Made by a program: the position numbers and the translations under genes. The notes beneath the pieces were generated by a model. That model made no database searches. It saw nothing but the letters and a program-made list of their open reading frames with translations, and was not told where the DNA came from. A stretch of 64,000 nt of DNA from UBA8389 sp942493385 (GTDB taxonomy: Bacteria; Bacteroidota; Bacteroidia; Bacteroidales; UBA1402): positions 806,001 through 870,000 of the forward strand of contig OW818699.1 of NCBI GenBank assembly GCA_942493385.1. Direction: 5' to 3'. Positions within the stretch are counted from its first letter, which is position 1. Each line of letters starts with the position of its first letter. Of the stretch, positions 35,481 to 44,419 are shown one piece after another.

Positions 35481-38151
35481 TTTGCTCTTCAATTTCAAGG
35501 TAAATGAGTATGCTCAGCCCGCCCTTCACCTTGTTTCTGGCAACGATTCGACCGTGATGGGCTTCGACAATGGCTTTGGTAATGGTCAATCCTAGACCAG
35601 TTCCTCCGCTTTTTGTGCCTGGTACCCTGTAAAACTTGTCGAACAGGAATTTCAAGGACTCTTCAGGTATTCCAGGCCCATTGTCGGAAATATCGATGAC
35701 TACCTGATTATCTGCATTCTTGTGGGCGCGGATCACAATGTTCGTTTCGACAGGTGTATAAAGGATGGCGTTGTGCAAGATGTTGACAAGGGCTTGTTTG
35801 AACCAGCTCAAATCCATTTTTACAAGAGGCAGGTTCTCTTCCAACATCAGTTGAATGGATTGCTTATGAGGCTCTTTCTCCATTTCGTTCAAGACAGTGC
35901 CCATTAAGTCGCTGATGTCATACCATTGCATGTTCAGGGAAAGATAGCCGGACTCGATGCGGGAAATATCCAAAATATTTTCGACCAGTATGTTGAGCCG
36001 CATGGCCGCAGCATTTAACTCCAGTCCGAGTTCTTTTCTGAATGCGGCATTTGAGGCCATCTTCTCATCATTCATATTGGAAACGGCGGCTGAAATGACC
36101 GATATGGGCGTTCTCAATTCGTGTGAGATGCTGTTCAAGACTGTTTGGAAAAGTTTCTGGGACTCCGCATAAATCTGCTTGTTTTTCATTTCATCCACAT
36201 TGATTTCACGCTGCAGCGATGCGGTCACTTGGGAGATAAACGACCTCAACAACAAGGTATTCTCCGGAGTGAGTTTCTCCGGTTGACTGAATTTGATGCC
36301 CAGGACGCCGATGATGCCCTTTTTGGAGATGAGTGGAAAATACTGCAAGGAGGAGTCCGGCAAGGTGTTGGTATACTTTCCGGCTTGTGTTCGGTTGTCA
36401 AAAACCCAGTTGGCCACCGAAAAACCTTTATCGTCGTGGAAATCCGTATTGCCGAAAATTCGATCGTCCAACTTCCTGATGATGCCGTCTTCGTTTTTCA
36501 TTTGCAAATACACCACCGCATCGGCCTCGAAGTGTTTGTTGAGTTCACGACGGGTCATTCGCACGACTTCCTTGATGGAGTCCGTGTTGTTCAACGACTC
36601 CAGAATGGAGATGAGCTTGGAGAGGTTGTCCTGGCTTTTTTGCAAGATTGCCTGATTTTTGCGTATCCTGTTGATGAGCGTACCCCCTGTCATGGCGACA
36701 AAGAAATTGGCAAAAAGGGCGATCCAATCGTGAAAACTATTGATGTGAAAGGTAAAAAGTGGCTCTATGAAGAAAAAATTCCAAGTCATGGAACCAAGCA
36801 GGGCAGCCATGATGACCGGATACCGCCCAATTTTCATGGAAAGTCCGGCTATGCCAAGCAAGAAGAAAAGTCCAACCGTCTGATAACCAATGATTGACTT
36901 GAGCGGAAAGCTGATCAGCCCAATGGCTGCGATGACGACAACGGCGTAGACGTATTCTTTCCATGAATTCGTTCGTTCGTTGTTTTTCCAAAATGAATGC
37001 GTGGATTTGCTGCCTTTATCGTCCTTCACCACATAAATGTCGATGTTCTGGCTGTTTTTCAACAAACGGTCCACGATGCTGCCTCCATTGAGGTAGTTCC
37101 GCAACGGATGTTCGTTGGACTTGCCAATGACAATCTGGGTGACGTTGTACTGGATGGCTACTTTCAATAAGCCTGTTACGATATCGCTATCCGAAATTTG
37201 TAGGATTTTGGCACCCAGCTCTCTGGCCAGCTCCTGATTTTTCATGAGTGCTTCACGGTGCTTGTTTGTGAGCACCTCGCCTAAGTCAATACTGACCGCA
37301 ATCCATTGTGCCCCAAGGTTGTAGGCCATTCGTCGCGTCCAGCGGATAAGCCGTTGTGAAGCCGGACTTGGGCCAACAGCCACCAGCAGTTTTTCCGTGG
37401 TTTTCCAAGTTGATAGGATGTTTTTGGCATGCATGTAATCCATCAAGTCTATATCCACGCGTTCGGCCGTGAAGCGAAGGGCAATTTCTCGAAGCGCATG
37501 CAGGTTGCCTTTGCGGAAAAAGTTGGACATGGCATTCTGCGCTTTTTCAGGAACATAGACTTTGCCCTCGGCCATGCGCTTGAGCAATTCATCCGGTGAG
37601 ATGTCGATCAAATCGAATTCAGCCTCCTGCAAGAAGGAATCGGGTACGGTTTCGTGGATTCGGACACCGGTGATCTCGGTGATGGTTTCCGTACGGCTCT
37701 CCAAATGCTGCACGTTTAGGGTGGTGTAAACATTGATGCCCTGGTTCAGGATTTCCTCCACATCCTGGTATCGCTTAAGGTGGCGACTTTCCGGTACGTT
37801 GGTATGTGCCAGTTCGTCAACCAAAACCACTTTCGGACGACGGGCCAGAATGCCATCGAGGTCCATTTCCTCCAAAACGACATCCCTATAGTTGCGCTTT
37901 TGTCTGGGAACAAGTTCCAAGCCCTGAAGTAGTTGGTCGGTCTCTACTCTGCCGTGCGTTTCGACATAGCCTGCAACGAGGTCAACACCTTCCGAAACAG
38001 CCTGATGAGCAGCTCTCAGCATGGCGTACGTCTTGCCTGAGCCTGCGCACATGCCTAAGAAAACGCGCAAACTTCCTTTCCGAATTTTGGCTTCTTCTTT
38101 CTGAATCGTTTTCAGAATTTCATCTGGGTTTGGTCGAGGGGCCTCCTTCAT
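35473..38151 (-). CDS. kdpD: KdpD-like sensor histidine kinase
   Basis: An 892-residue sensor. The N-terminal KdpD domain carries a Walker A (GMCAGSGKTYAML, residues about 31-43) and DELAHTNVPESRH. A USP-like domain follows at about 245-370 (LLVAVGPSPASQRLIRWTRR). Four membrane segments of the DUF4118 type lie at about 395-490. A GAF-like region (residues about 520-645) precedes HisKA with His677 (SISHELRTP) and HATPase_c (DNGPGIP, GGTGLGLTI). It senses K+ limitation and ionic strength. It is divergent from kdpFABC and co-transcribed with kdpE and kup. Confidence 0.94.
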   Translation of the reverse strand: MKEAPRPNPDEILKTIQKEEAKIRKGSLRVFLGMCAGSGKTYAMLRAAHQAVSEGVDLVAGYVETHGRVETDQLLQGLELVPRQKRNYRDVVLEEMDLDGILARRPKVVLVDELAHTNVPESRHLKRYQDVEEILNQGINVYTTLNVQHLESRTETITEITGVRIHETVPDSFLQEAEFDLIDISPDELLKRMAEGKVYVPEKAQNAMSNFFRKGNLHALREIALRFTAERVDIDLMDYMHAKNILSTWKTTEKLLVAVGPSPASQRLIRWTRRMAYNLGAQWIAVSIDLGEVLTNKHREALMKNQELARELGAKILQISDSDIVTGLLKVAIQYNVTQIVIGKSNEHPLRNYLNGGSIVDRLLKNSQNIDIYVVKDDKGSKSTHSFWKNNERTNSWKEYVYAVVVIAAIGLISFPLKSIIGYQTVGLFFLLGIAGLSMKIGRYPVIMAALLGSMTWNFFFIEPLFTFHINSFHDWIALFANFFVAMTGGTLINRIRKNQAILQKSQDNLSKLISILESLNNTDSIKEVVRMTRRELNKHFEADAVVYLQMKNEDGIIRKLDDRIFGNTDFHDDKGFSVANWVFDNRTQAGKYTNTLPDSSLQYFPLISKKGIIGVLGIKFSQPEKLTPENTLLLRSFISQVTASLQREINVDEMKNKQIYAESQKLFQTVLNSISHELRTPISVISAAVSNMNDEKMASNAAFRKELGLELNAAAMRLNILVENILDISRIESGYLSLNMQWYDISDLMGTVLNEMEKEPHKQSIQLMLEENLPLVKMDLSWFKQALVNILHNAILYTPVETNIVIRAHKNADNQVVIDISDNGPGIPEESLKFLFDKFYRVPGTKSGGTGLGLTITKAIVEAHHGRIVARNKVKGGLSILIYLEIEEQNG

Positions 38152-38176
38152 TCTGTTCTATCCATTGGATTGCAAA

Positions 38177-38184
38177 CAAAAGTA
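38177..38184 (-). promoter_or_regulatory. -7 element of kdpD-kdpE-kup
   Basis: TACTTTTG on the minus strand is a perfect TAnnTTTG match, 25 bp upstream of the kdpD ATG. Confidence 0.5.
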
Positions 38185-38291
38185 ATCATAATGTAAAAAA
38201 AACGGCTTCGACGAATGCTCTAGAAGGAAATCTTTATAAAACCCTTATACAGCTGCTTGCATTCCTCACAAGATACTTATTTCGTCCAACC

Positions 38292-38299
38292 TAACTTTG
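38292..38299 (+). promoter_or_regulatory. -7 element of the kdpF-orfX-kdpAB-orfY-kdpC operon
   Basis: TAACTTTG matches TAnnTTTG exactly and lies 22 bp upstream of kdpF. The region 38185-38291 upstream is where KdpE would be expected to bind. Confidence 0.55.
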
Positions 38300-38321
38300 T
38301 ACTGTCTAAAATAAACAAATC

Positions 38322-38429
38322 ATGGATGCAACATTTTCAATAACAACCGGATATGTAATCGGAGCCTTCATCGCACTGCTTATCCTCTTTTATTTATTGT
38401 ACGCGCTTATTAAACCTGAAAAGTTTTGA
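38322..38429 (+). CDS. kdpF: KdpF small stabilising subunit
   Basis: A 35-residue single-span membrane peptide, MDATFSITTGYVIGAFIALL followed by ILFYLLYALIKPEKF. The ending YLLYALIKPEKF is the characteristic KdpF tail. KdpF stabilises the KdpABC K+-pumping ATPase by lying against KdpA in the lipid phase. It is the first gene after the promoter and is followed 4 bp later by another small membrane gene rather than directly by kdpA. Confidence 0.93.
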   Translation: MDATFSITTGYVIGAFIALLILFYLLYALIKPEKF

Positions 38430-38433
38430 CATA

Positions 38434-38595
38434 ATGGAAAACCTATTGCTCATCATCGAATTTTTTGGTGGATTAATTCTAATCTTCACCGTAAGTTGGT
38501 TGTTGGGGAAACTTTTTAAATTGGATAAGTTCAACGAAGAGTTTCAGGTTTCGAAATCAAAGATGAAAAAGAAAAATAAATTCTCCATTCTATGA
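38434..38595 (+). CDS. orfX: 53-residue single-span membrane protein in the kdp operon, function unknown
   Basis: An ATG at 38434 opens a 53-codon frame that ends in an ATGA overlap with kdpA (38592-38595). The chain has one hydrophobic span (residues about 3-26, LLLIIEFFGGLILIFTVSWL). A Lys-rich tail follows (SKSKMKKKNKFSIL), so by the positive-inside rule the C-terminus should be cytosolic. It is not KdpF, which lies immediately upstream. Spacing of 4 bp from kdpF and overlap with kdpA strongly support real translation. I do not recognise the family. It may be an extra small subunit or regulator of KdpFABC, which is inference from position only. Confidence 0.8.
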   Translation: MENLLLIIEFFGGLILIFTVSWLLGKLFKLDKFNEEFQVSKSKMKKKNKFSIL

Positions 38596-40283
38596 CAACA
38601 CTCGATTTTATTCAAATCATTCTGTTCCTGACTTTATTGATTGCCCTGACACCACTTTTGGGTGGATATATGAAAAAGGTATTCACCGGTGAAAAGCATT
38701 TCATGAAGCCGGTGCTGGGTTGGCTGGAAACGTTGATCTACCGGTTTTCCGGTGTAAATAGCAAGGTTGAGACCAACTGGAAAACATATACCTTCCAGTT
38801 GCTCCTGTTCAACCTTATCGGCTTCTTGTTCGTCTTTATCATCCAACTAACGCAGGTCGGATTGCCGATGAATCCTGCTGGTTTGGCCAATGTGACATGG
38901 CATTCGGCTTTCAACACTGCCGTCAGTTTCATGACCAACACCAACTGGCAAGGATATGCCGGTGAAACGACACTAAGCTACTTGGTGCAGATGTCCGCTT
39001 TGACAGTACAGAACTTTGTCAGTGCAGCGACAGGTATTGCCGTATTATTGGCGCTTATAAGAGGCTTGTCCAGAAAAACGACGGATCTGCTCGGAAATTT
39101 TTGGACCGATCTGACGCGTTCAACCCTTTATGTATTGCTGCCACTATCCATTCTTTTTTCCGTCGTTTTAGTTGGACAGGGTGTCATTCAGAATTTCAAC
39201 GCCCCTGTCACGGTGCAAACGTTGGAAGGTGCTCAACAAGTGATTCCTGGTGGGCCGGCAGCCTCACAAATTGCCATCAAGCAATTGGGAACGAATGGCG
39301 GTGGTTTCTTTAATGCCAACAGCTCACATCCGTTTGAAAACCCGACCCCGTTCAGTAATTTTCTAGAAATGCTGGCCATTTTGCTGATACCTGCCGCACT
39401 GACCTTTACGTATGGGAAAATGGTCGGATCAACCAAGCAAGGCTGGACGGTGTTCCTGACGATGTTCCTATTACTGGCGGTTGGACTGACTCTATCCTTG
39501 ATTTCTGAATACGGTGCAAATAGCATTTTCGGTCATTTGCCTATGATGGAGGGAAAGGAAACCCGGCTAGGTATCACCAACAGTGTGCTATGGTCCACCG
39601 TGACCACGGCTGCTTCCAACGGCTCGGTCAATGCCATGCATGATAGTCTTTCGCCACTTGCCGGAATGATTGCCATGATCAACATGATGTTGGGTGAAGT
39701 GATTTTCGGCGGAGTAGGAGCAGGCCTATATGGAATGGTGATTTTCATCATACTCACCGTATTTATTGCAGGCCTCATGGTAGGACGTTCTCCTGAATAC
39801 CTAGGTAAAAAGGTTGAAGCTTTTGAAGTCCAGATGGCCATCATCGCCGTGCTGGCACCCAGTTTTGTCATATTGATTTTTACCGCGGTGGCATCGGTGA
39901 CTGGTGTCGGCTTATCAAGCCTCAATAATGCTGGCCCTCACGGATTTTCTGAAATCCTATATGCCTATTCTTCGGCCGCCGGAAACAACGGAAGTGCTTT
40001 TGCTGGGCTCAATGCCAATACTGTCTTTTACAACCTGACACTTGGTTTGGGTATGCTTATGGGACGTTTCGGCGTCATCATACCGGTTCTGGCTATTGCT
40101 GGTAATATGGCGAAGAAAAAGATCACGCCAGACTCTTCCGGTACTTTCCGCACCGATAATTTCTTATTCGTTGGACTTTTAATAGCCGTCATACTAATCA
40201 TCGGCGGGTTGACATTTTTCCCTGCCTTGTCCTTGGGGCCAATTATGGATCATCTGCTGTTGAACGCCGGAGTAACTTTTTAA
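38592..40283 (+). CDS. kdpA: KdpA potassium-channel subunit of the Kdp ATPase
   Basis: A 563-residue membrane subunit, typical for KdpA. Selectivity-loop motifs are present: NTNWQGYAGETTLSY, the TNGGGFFNANSSHPFENP loop, TTAASNGSVNAMHDS and SSAAGNNGSAFAGLNANT. KdpA binds K+ from the periplasm with micromolar affinity and passes it through a tunnel to KdpB. The start overlaps orfX by 4 bp and kdpB follows after 12 bp. Confidence 0.97.
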   Translation: MTTLDFIQIILFLTLLIALTPLLGGYMKKVFTGEKHFMKPVLGWLETLIYRFSGVNSKVETNWKTYTFQLLLFNLIGFLFVFIIQLTQVGLPMNPAGLANVTWHSAFNTAVSFMTNTNWQGYAGETTLSYLVQMSALTVQNFVSAATGIAVLLALIRGLSRKTTDLLGNFWTDLTRSTLYVLLPLSILFSVVLVGQGVIQNFNAPVTVQTLEGAQQVIPGGPAASQIAIKQLGTNGGGFFNANSSHPFENPTPFSNFLEMLAILLIPAALTFTYGKMVGSTKQGWTVFLTMFLLLAVGLTLSLISEYGANSIFGHLPMMEGKETRLGITNSVLWSTVTTAASNGSVNAMHDSLSPLAGMIAMINMMLGEVIFGGVGAGLYGMVIFIILTVFIAGLMVGRSPEYLGKKVEAFEVQMAIIAVLAPSFVILIFTAVASVTGVGLSSLNNAGPHGFSEILYAYSSAAGNNGSAFAGLNANTVFYNLTLGLGMLMGRFGVIIPVLAIAGNMAKKKITPDSSGTFRTDNFLFVGLLIAVILIIGGLTFFPALSLGPIMDHLLLNAGVTF

Positions 40284-40295
40284 ATTCTTTATGAA

Positions 40296-42377
40296 ATGAG
40301 TGCAAAACAAAAAAATACGAGTTTCTTCAATAAGAAGATTCTGTTGGAAGCCACAAAAGGCAGCTTCAAGAAATTAAATCCTTCCTTGCTTATCAAGAAC
40401 CCGGTAATTTTTATGGTTGGCATCGGAGCATTACTTACTACGTTGGTCGTGTTCGGCGATGTTTATAACGGATCCTTCTCCTCTTTTAATTTTCAAATTG
40501 CCATGTGGCTTTGGTTCACGGTGCTGTTTGCCAACTTTTCGGAAGCCATTGCCGAAGGTCGGGGTAAAGCACAAGCAGATAGCCTCCGCAAAAATAAGAC
40601 ACAGACGCAAGCCAGAAAATGGGAAGGCTCAAGGGAAATCGCCGTTTCGGCAACAGAGTTGAAAATTGGGGATGTGGTGGTTTGTGAAACCGGTGATGTC
40701 ATTCCCTCCGACGGGGAAGTGATCGAAGGCATCGCCAGCGTAGATGAATCGGCCATCACCGGAGAATCGGCTCCCGTCATACGAGAAAGCGGGGGAGACC
40801 GTTCAGCAGTGACCGGAGGCACCAAAGTCATCAGCGACCGCATCCTGATCCGCATCACCAGCGAACAGGGGAATACGTTTATCGACCGAATGATCGCCTT
40901 GGTCGAAGGAGCCAAACGCCAGAAAACACCCAATGAAATTGCGCTTTCAATTTTATTATCAGGCTTGTCCATCATCTTTCTATTGGCAGTGGTCACACTC
41001 CCTGCATTTTTCGGATACAGCCTCACTGCTTCGGGCTTGCCCGCAACTCAAAACTTAACACTGCCTGTTTTAATAGCATTGTTGGTTTGCCTCATTCCCA
41101 CCACCATCGGAGGCTTGTTGAGCGCCATCGGCATCAGCGGCATGGACAGACTGCTGCAACGCAACGTCATAGCCACTAGCGGTCGGGCCATCGAAGCTGC
41201 CGGCGACGTAGATGTGCTCCTGCTTGACAAAACCGGCACCATCACGCTTGGCAACCGCATGGCCACCGATTTCATCCCTGCAGAAGGCGTCACCATCGAG
41301 CAACTTGCCGATGCCGCACAGTTCTCATCCCTGTCGGACGAAACTCCAGAGGGACGTTCCATTGTCATTCTAGCCAAGGAAAAGTTCAACATTCGCGGAC
41401 GGGACGTGCATACCTTGCAAGCCACCTTCGTGCCCTTTACCGCTCAAACCAAGATGAGCGGAGTAGAATTCACCGATGCTCAAGGCGTGTTCCACCAGAT
41501 TCGGAAAGGTTCTTCGGAAGCCATTCGATCCTTTGTGGAAAATAACAACGGCTACTACCCGCCCATGGTCCAGGAGGTTGTCTCCGACCTGGCCAGGCAA
41601 GGCGCTACCCCTTTGGTGGTGGCCGAAGACAATAAAGTATTGGGCGTCATTCACCTCAAAGACATTGTCAAAGGTGGCATTCGCCATCGATTCGAAGAGC
41701 TTCGCAAAATGGGCATCAAGACCGTGATGATTACCGGCGACAACGCCCTCACCGCCGCAGCCATTGCAGCCGAAGCAGGAGTAGACGACTTCATGGCCGA
41801 AGCCAAACCCGAAGACAAGCTCCGTCGAATTCGGGACGAGCAAGCCAACGGCCACCTCGTCGGTATGATTGGTGACGGAACCAACGATGCGCCAGCACTG
41901 GCACAAGCCGACATCGGCATCGCCATGAATTCTGGCACACAAGCCGCTAGGGAAGCCGGCAATATGGTCGATTTGGACAGTAACCCGACCAAACTGATCG
42001 AAGTGGTGGAAGTGGGCAAGCAATTGCTGATGACCCGCGGTGCCCTGACCACCTTCAGTATCGCCAACGACGTAGCAAAGTACTTCGCTATCATACCTGC
42101 CATCGCCCTATCGCTTTACGCCGGTGGCAATGATCAAGGACCGCTTTCGGCATTGAACATCATGAATCTCGGTTCCCCACAAAGTGCCATTTTGAGTGCC
42201 ATCATTTTCAATGCGCTCATCATCATAGCCTTAGTGCCATTGGCTTTAAAAGGCGTAAGCTACAAACCTGTTTCGGCCAATACCATCTTGACAAAGAATT
42301 TACTGATTTACGGACTTGGTGGATTGGTCGCCCCTTTTGTCGGTATTAAAATCATTGACCTATTGATAAACCTCTAA
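40296..42377 (+). CDS. kdpB: KdpB P-type ATPase catalytic subunit
   Basis: A 693-residue P-type ATPase. Asp311 in DKTGTITLGN is the phosphorylation site. The actuator motif reads ESAITGESAPV, the hinge motif GDGTNDAPALAQADIGIAM, and the nucleotide domain includes KGSSEAIRSF. It energises K+ uptake by KdpA. The N-terminal 25-30 residues are basic (MSAKQKNTSFFNKKILLEAT). A short frame at 40291 ends immediately (ATGAAATGA), fixing the start at 40296. Base composition of this gene is visibly richer in G+C at third positions than the pectin genes. Confidence 0.97.
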   Translation: MSAKQKNTSFFNKKILLEATKGSFKKLNPSLLIKNPVIFMVGIGALLTTLVVFGDVYNGSFSSFNFQIAMWLWFTVLFANFSEAIAEGRGKAQADSLRKNKTQTQARKWEGSREIAVSATELKIGDVVVCETGDVIPSDGEVIEGIASVDESAITGESAPVIRESGGDRSAVTGGTKVISDRILIRITSEQGNTFIDRMIALVEGAKRQKTPNEIALSILLSGLSIIFLLAVVTLPAFFGYSLTASGLPATQNLTLPVLIALLVCLIPTTIGGLLSAIGISGMDRLLQRNVIATSGRAIEAAGDVDVLLLDKTGTITLGNRMATDFIPAEGVTIEQLADAAQFSSLSDETPEGRSIVILAKEKFNIRGRDVHTLQATFVPFTAQTKMSGVEFTDAQGVFHQIRKGSSEAIRSFVENNNGYYPPMVQEVVSDLARQGATPLVVAEDNKVLGVIHLKDIVKGGIRHRFEELRKMGIKTVMITGDNALTAAAIAAEAGVDDFMAEAKPEDKLRRIRDEQANGHLVGMIGDGTNDAPALAQADIGIAMNSGTQAAREAGNMVDLDSNPTKLIEVVEVGKQLLMTRGALTTFSIANDVAKYFAIIPAIALSLYAGGNDQGPLSALNIMNLGSPQSAILSAIIFNALIIIALVPLALKGVSYKPVSANTILTKNLLIYGLGGLVAPFVGIKIIDLLINL

Positions 42378-42380
42378 AAC

Positions 42381-42578
42381 ATGGAACGACTCATCGCTGA
42401 TTTAAAAGATAAACTGACCCTGCGCCGCAAAATAGAGGCGGATAAGGTCTTAAAATTGGACCCTCAAATAGACCGTGAAGTCATCTTGCTCTTATCTGGA
42501 AAAATTTATGAATTGGATGAAGTGATCGGTTTCCTCGATAACATGTTGACGTATCAACAACAAACAAAAATTCAATAA
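42381..42578 (+). CDS. orfY: 65-residue helical protein between kdpB and kdpC, function unknown
   Basis: A 65-residue, charged, probably all-helical soluble protein (MERLIADLKDKLTLRRKIEA at the start, ELDEVIGFLDNMLTYQQQ near the end). It begins 3 bp after kdpB and ends 1 bp before kdpC, so translation in the operon is well supported. It has no signal peptide or membrane span. The heptad-like spacing of Leu and Ile suggests a helical hairpin or coiled coil. I do not recognise the family. A cytosolic accessory factor of the Kdp ATPase is possible but only by position. Confidence 0.82.
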   Translation: MERLIADLKDKLTLRRKIEADKVLKLDPQIDREVILLLSGKIYELDEVIGFLDNMLTYQQQTKIQ

Positions 42579-42579
42579 A

Positions 42580-43155
42580 ATGAGAACAATAGGTACTGCG
42601 CTCCGTATCTTTCTTTTACTTACCCTTTTGACTGGCCTACTTTATCCATTACTAGTTACTGGTGTTACACAACTGCTTTTCCCTTACCAAGCGAACGGAA
42701 GCATGATCATGGACCAGCAATGCATCCTTGGCAGCGAACTGATTGGCCAGAAGTTTGACCGAACGGCATATTTTACGTCCAGGCCATCTGCCATCGATTA
42801 TCAAACTCTTCCCTCGGGTGGCTCCAATTTAGGTGCGACCAGCAGTAAACTAAAAGAACAGGTGGATGCCCGAAAAAATCAGTTTCTGGCATTTAATGGC
42901 TTGTCCGACAATGCGCTAGTCCCTTCCGAAATGCTGTTTGCCTCGGCAAGTGGTTTGGATCCGCATATCTCGCCCCAAGCAGCGCTGCTTCAAGTAAATA
43001 GAATTGCTGCCGCTCGCCATCTGACTACTGCGCAAAAAAAGAAGCTTCTCCAGCTGGTTGAACAGCATACGGAAAAGCCTCAGTTTTATATTCTTGGACA
43101 AGAACGGGTAAATGTGCTTCTGCTTAATGTGAGCCTTGATAGAGTCTTTAGATGA
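42580..43155 (+). CDS. kdpC: KdpC subunit of the Kdp ATPase
   Basis: A 191-residue protein with one N-terminal membrane span (LRIFLLLTLLTGLLYPLLV) and a periplasmic domain. Family motifs include GQKFDRTAYFTSRPSAIDY, GGSNLGATSS, SASGLDPHISPQAA and ILGQERVNVLLLNVSLD. KdpC assembles with KdpB and is thought to increase K+ affinity or hold the complex together. Its stop is separated from the convergent nqrF stop by a single base, leaving no room for an intergenic terminator. Confidence 0.96.
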   Translation: MRTIGTALRIFLLLTLLTGLLYPLLVTGVTQLLFPYQANGSMIMDQQCILGSELIGQKFDRTAYFTSRPSAIDYQTLPSGGSNLGATSSKLKEQVDARKNQFLAFNGLSDNALVPSEMLFASASGLDPHISPQAALLQVNRIAAARHLTTAQKKKLLQLVEQHTEKPQFYILGQERVNVLLLNVSLDRVFR

Positions 43156-43156
43156 T

Positions 43157-44416
43157 TTACGCTCCGAAATCGTCAAATCGTAACATTTCCGGTGGAACGC
43201 CTATATCGTCCAGCATCTTTTGCACCGCTTTGGCCATCGGGCCAGGACCGCACATGTAATACTCAATGTCTTCGGGGAACTCCTGATTCTTCAAGTATTC
43301 ATCATATATTACCTGATGGATGAAGCCAACCGAACCGGTCCAGTTGTCTTCCGGTCTTGGTTCGCTGAGTGCAATATGAAAGCTGAAATTGGGGAATTCT
43401 TTTTCAATGGCCCTGAAATCTTCTTCGTAGAAAATCTCGTTTTTGGAACGTGCACCGTACCAATAAGAAATCTTGCGGTCCGTTGTTTTGAGCGTCTTGA
43501 ACAGATGAAGCAAGTGGGAGCGGAGCGGAGCCATGCCAGCACCACCGCCGACGTACAGCATTTCTGCCTTCGTATTTTGAATGTAGAAATCACCGAACGG
43601 TCCGGATACGGTCACTTTGTCTCCAGGTTTTTTTGAGAACAGGTAGGACGAGCAAATACCGGGATTCACATCCGCCCACTTGCGGGCTTCTCGTAAAAAC
43701 GGTGGAGTTGCAATACGGATGTTTAGCATGACGATGTTTCCCTCAGCAGGGTGGTTAGCCATGGAGTAGGCTCGATAGGTCGGTTCCGGATTATGCATCT
43801 TCAAGTCCCAGAGCTCGAACATGTCCCATTCGGCCTTAAACCGGTCTTCAACGCCAATGTCCTTAAAGTTTACATCTACAGCAGGAACATCGATTTGTAT
43901 GTAGCTACCTGGTTTAAAGTTCAGGTTTTCACCTTCGGGCAATTTCACGACGAATTCCTTAATGAACGAAGCCACATTGTGGTTGGAAACTACTTCGCAT
44001 TCCCACTTCTTGATGCCTAGGATTTCTTCCGGAATTTGGATTTCCAGGTCCTCGCGAATTTTCACTTGACATCCCAGTCTCCAATTGTTCTGGATTTCTT
44101 GGCGGTTGAAAAACCCTTTTTCGGTCGAGAGGATTTCTCCACCCCCCGAGAGGACTTGACAACGGCACATGCCACAGCTACCACCACCCCCGCAGGCAGA
44201 AGGCAGATAAATGAGGTTTTCGCCGAGCTTGCTCAGCACCGTGGCTCCTCGCTCTGTAAGGAGCTCTTTTTCACCATTTATGACAAGTTTGACATTCCCT
44301 TCCGGGGTCAGCTTCTCTTTCACCACCAATAGAAGAATCACCAGCAAAAGGGTGCTGCCCAAAAGGACAGCGATGCTTAGTGATAGGATCGTGACACTAA
44401 TTTCGATCAATATCAT
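43157..44416 (-). CDS. nqrF: NqrF, NADH-oxidising subunit of Na+-translocating quinone reductase
   Basis: A 419-residue subunit. An N-terminal membrane anchor is followed by a [2Fe-2S] ferredoxin domain with cysteines in SACGGGGSCGMCRCQV. The FAD-binding motif is YRAYSMANHP and the NADH domain has YVGGGAGMAPLRSHL and YYMCGPGPMAKAV. It takes electrons from NADH into the pump. It is the last gene of the operon, 3 bp after nqrE, and ends one base from convergent kdpC. Confidence 0.96.
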   Translation of the reverse strand: MILIEISVTILSLSIAVLLGSTLLLVILLLVVKEKLTPEGNVKLVINGEKELLTERGATVLSKLGENLIYLPSACGGGGSCGMCRCQVLSGGGEILSTEKGFFNRQEIQNNWRLGCQVKIREDLEIQIPEEILGIKKWECEVVSNHNVASFIKEFVVKLPEGENLNFKPGSYIQIDVPAVDVNFKDIGVEDRFKAEWDMFELWDLKMHNPEPTYRAYSMANHPAEGNIVMLNIRIATPPFLREARKWADVNPGICSSYLFSKKPGDKVTVSGPFGDFYIQNTKAEMLYVGGGAGMAPLRSHLLHLFKTLKTTDRKISYWYGARSKNEIFYEEDFRAIEKEFPNFSFHIALSEPRPEDNWTGSVGFIHQVIYDEYLKNQEFPEDIEYYMCGPGPMAKAVQKMLDDIGVPPEMLRFDDFGA

Positions 44417-44419
44417 AGT

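Noticed and set aside
41370..42023. 217-codon frame on the minus strand
   Set aside because: Antisense shadow of kdpB; His/Val-rich chain without recognisable domain or promoter.
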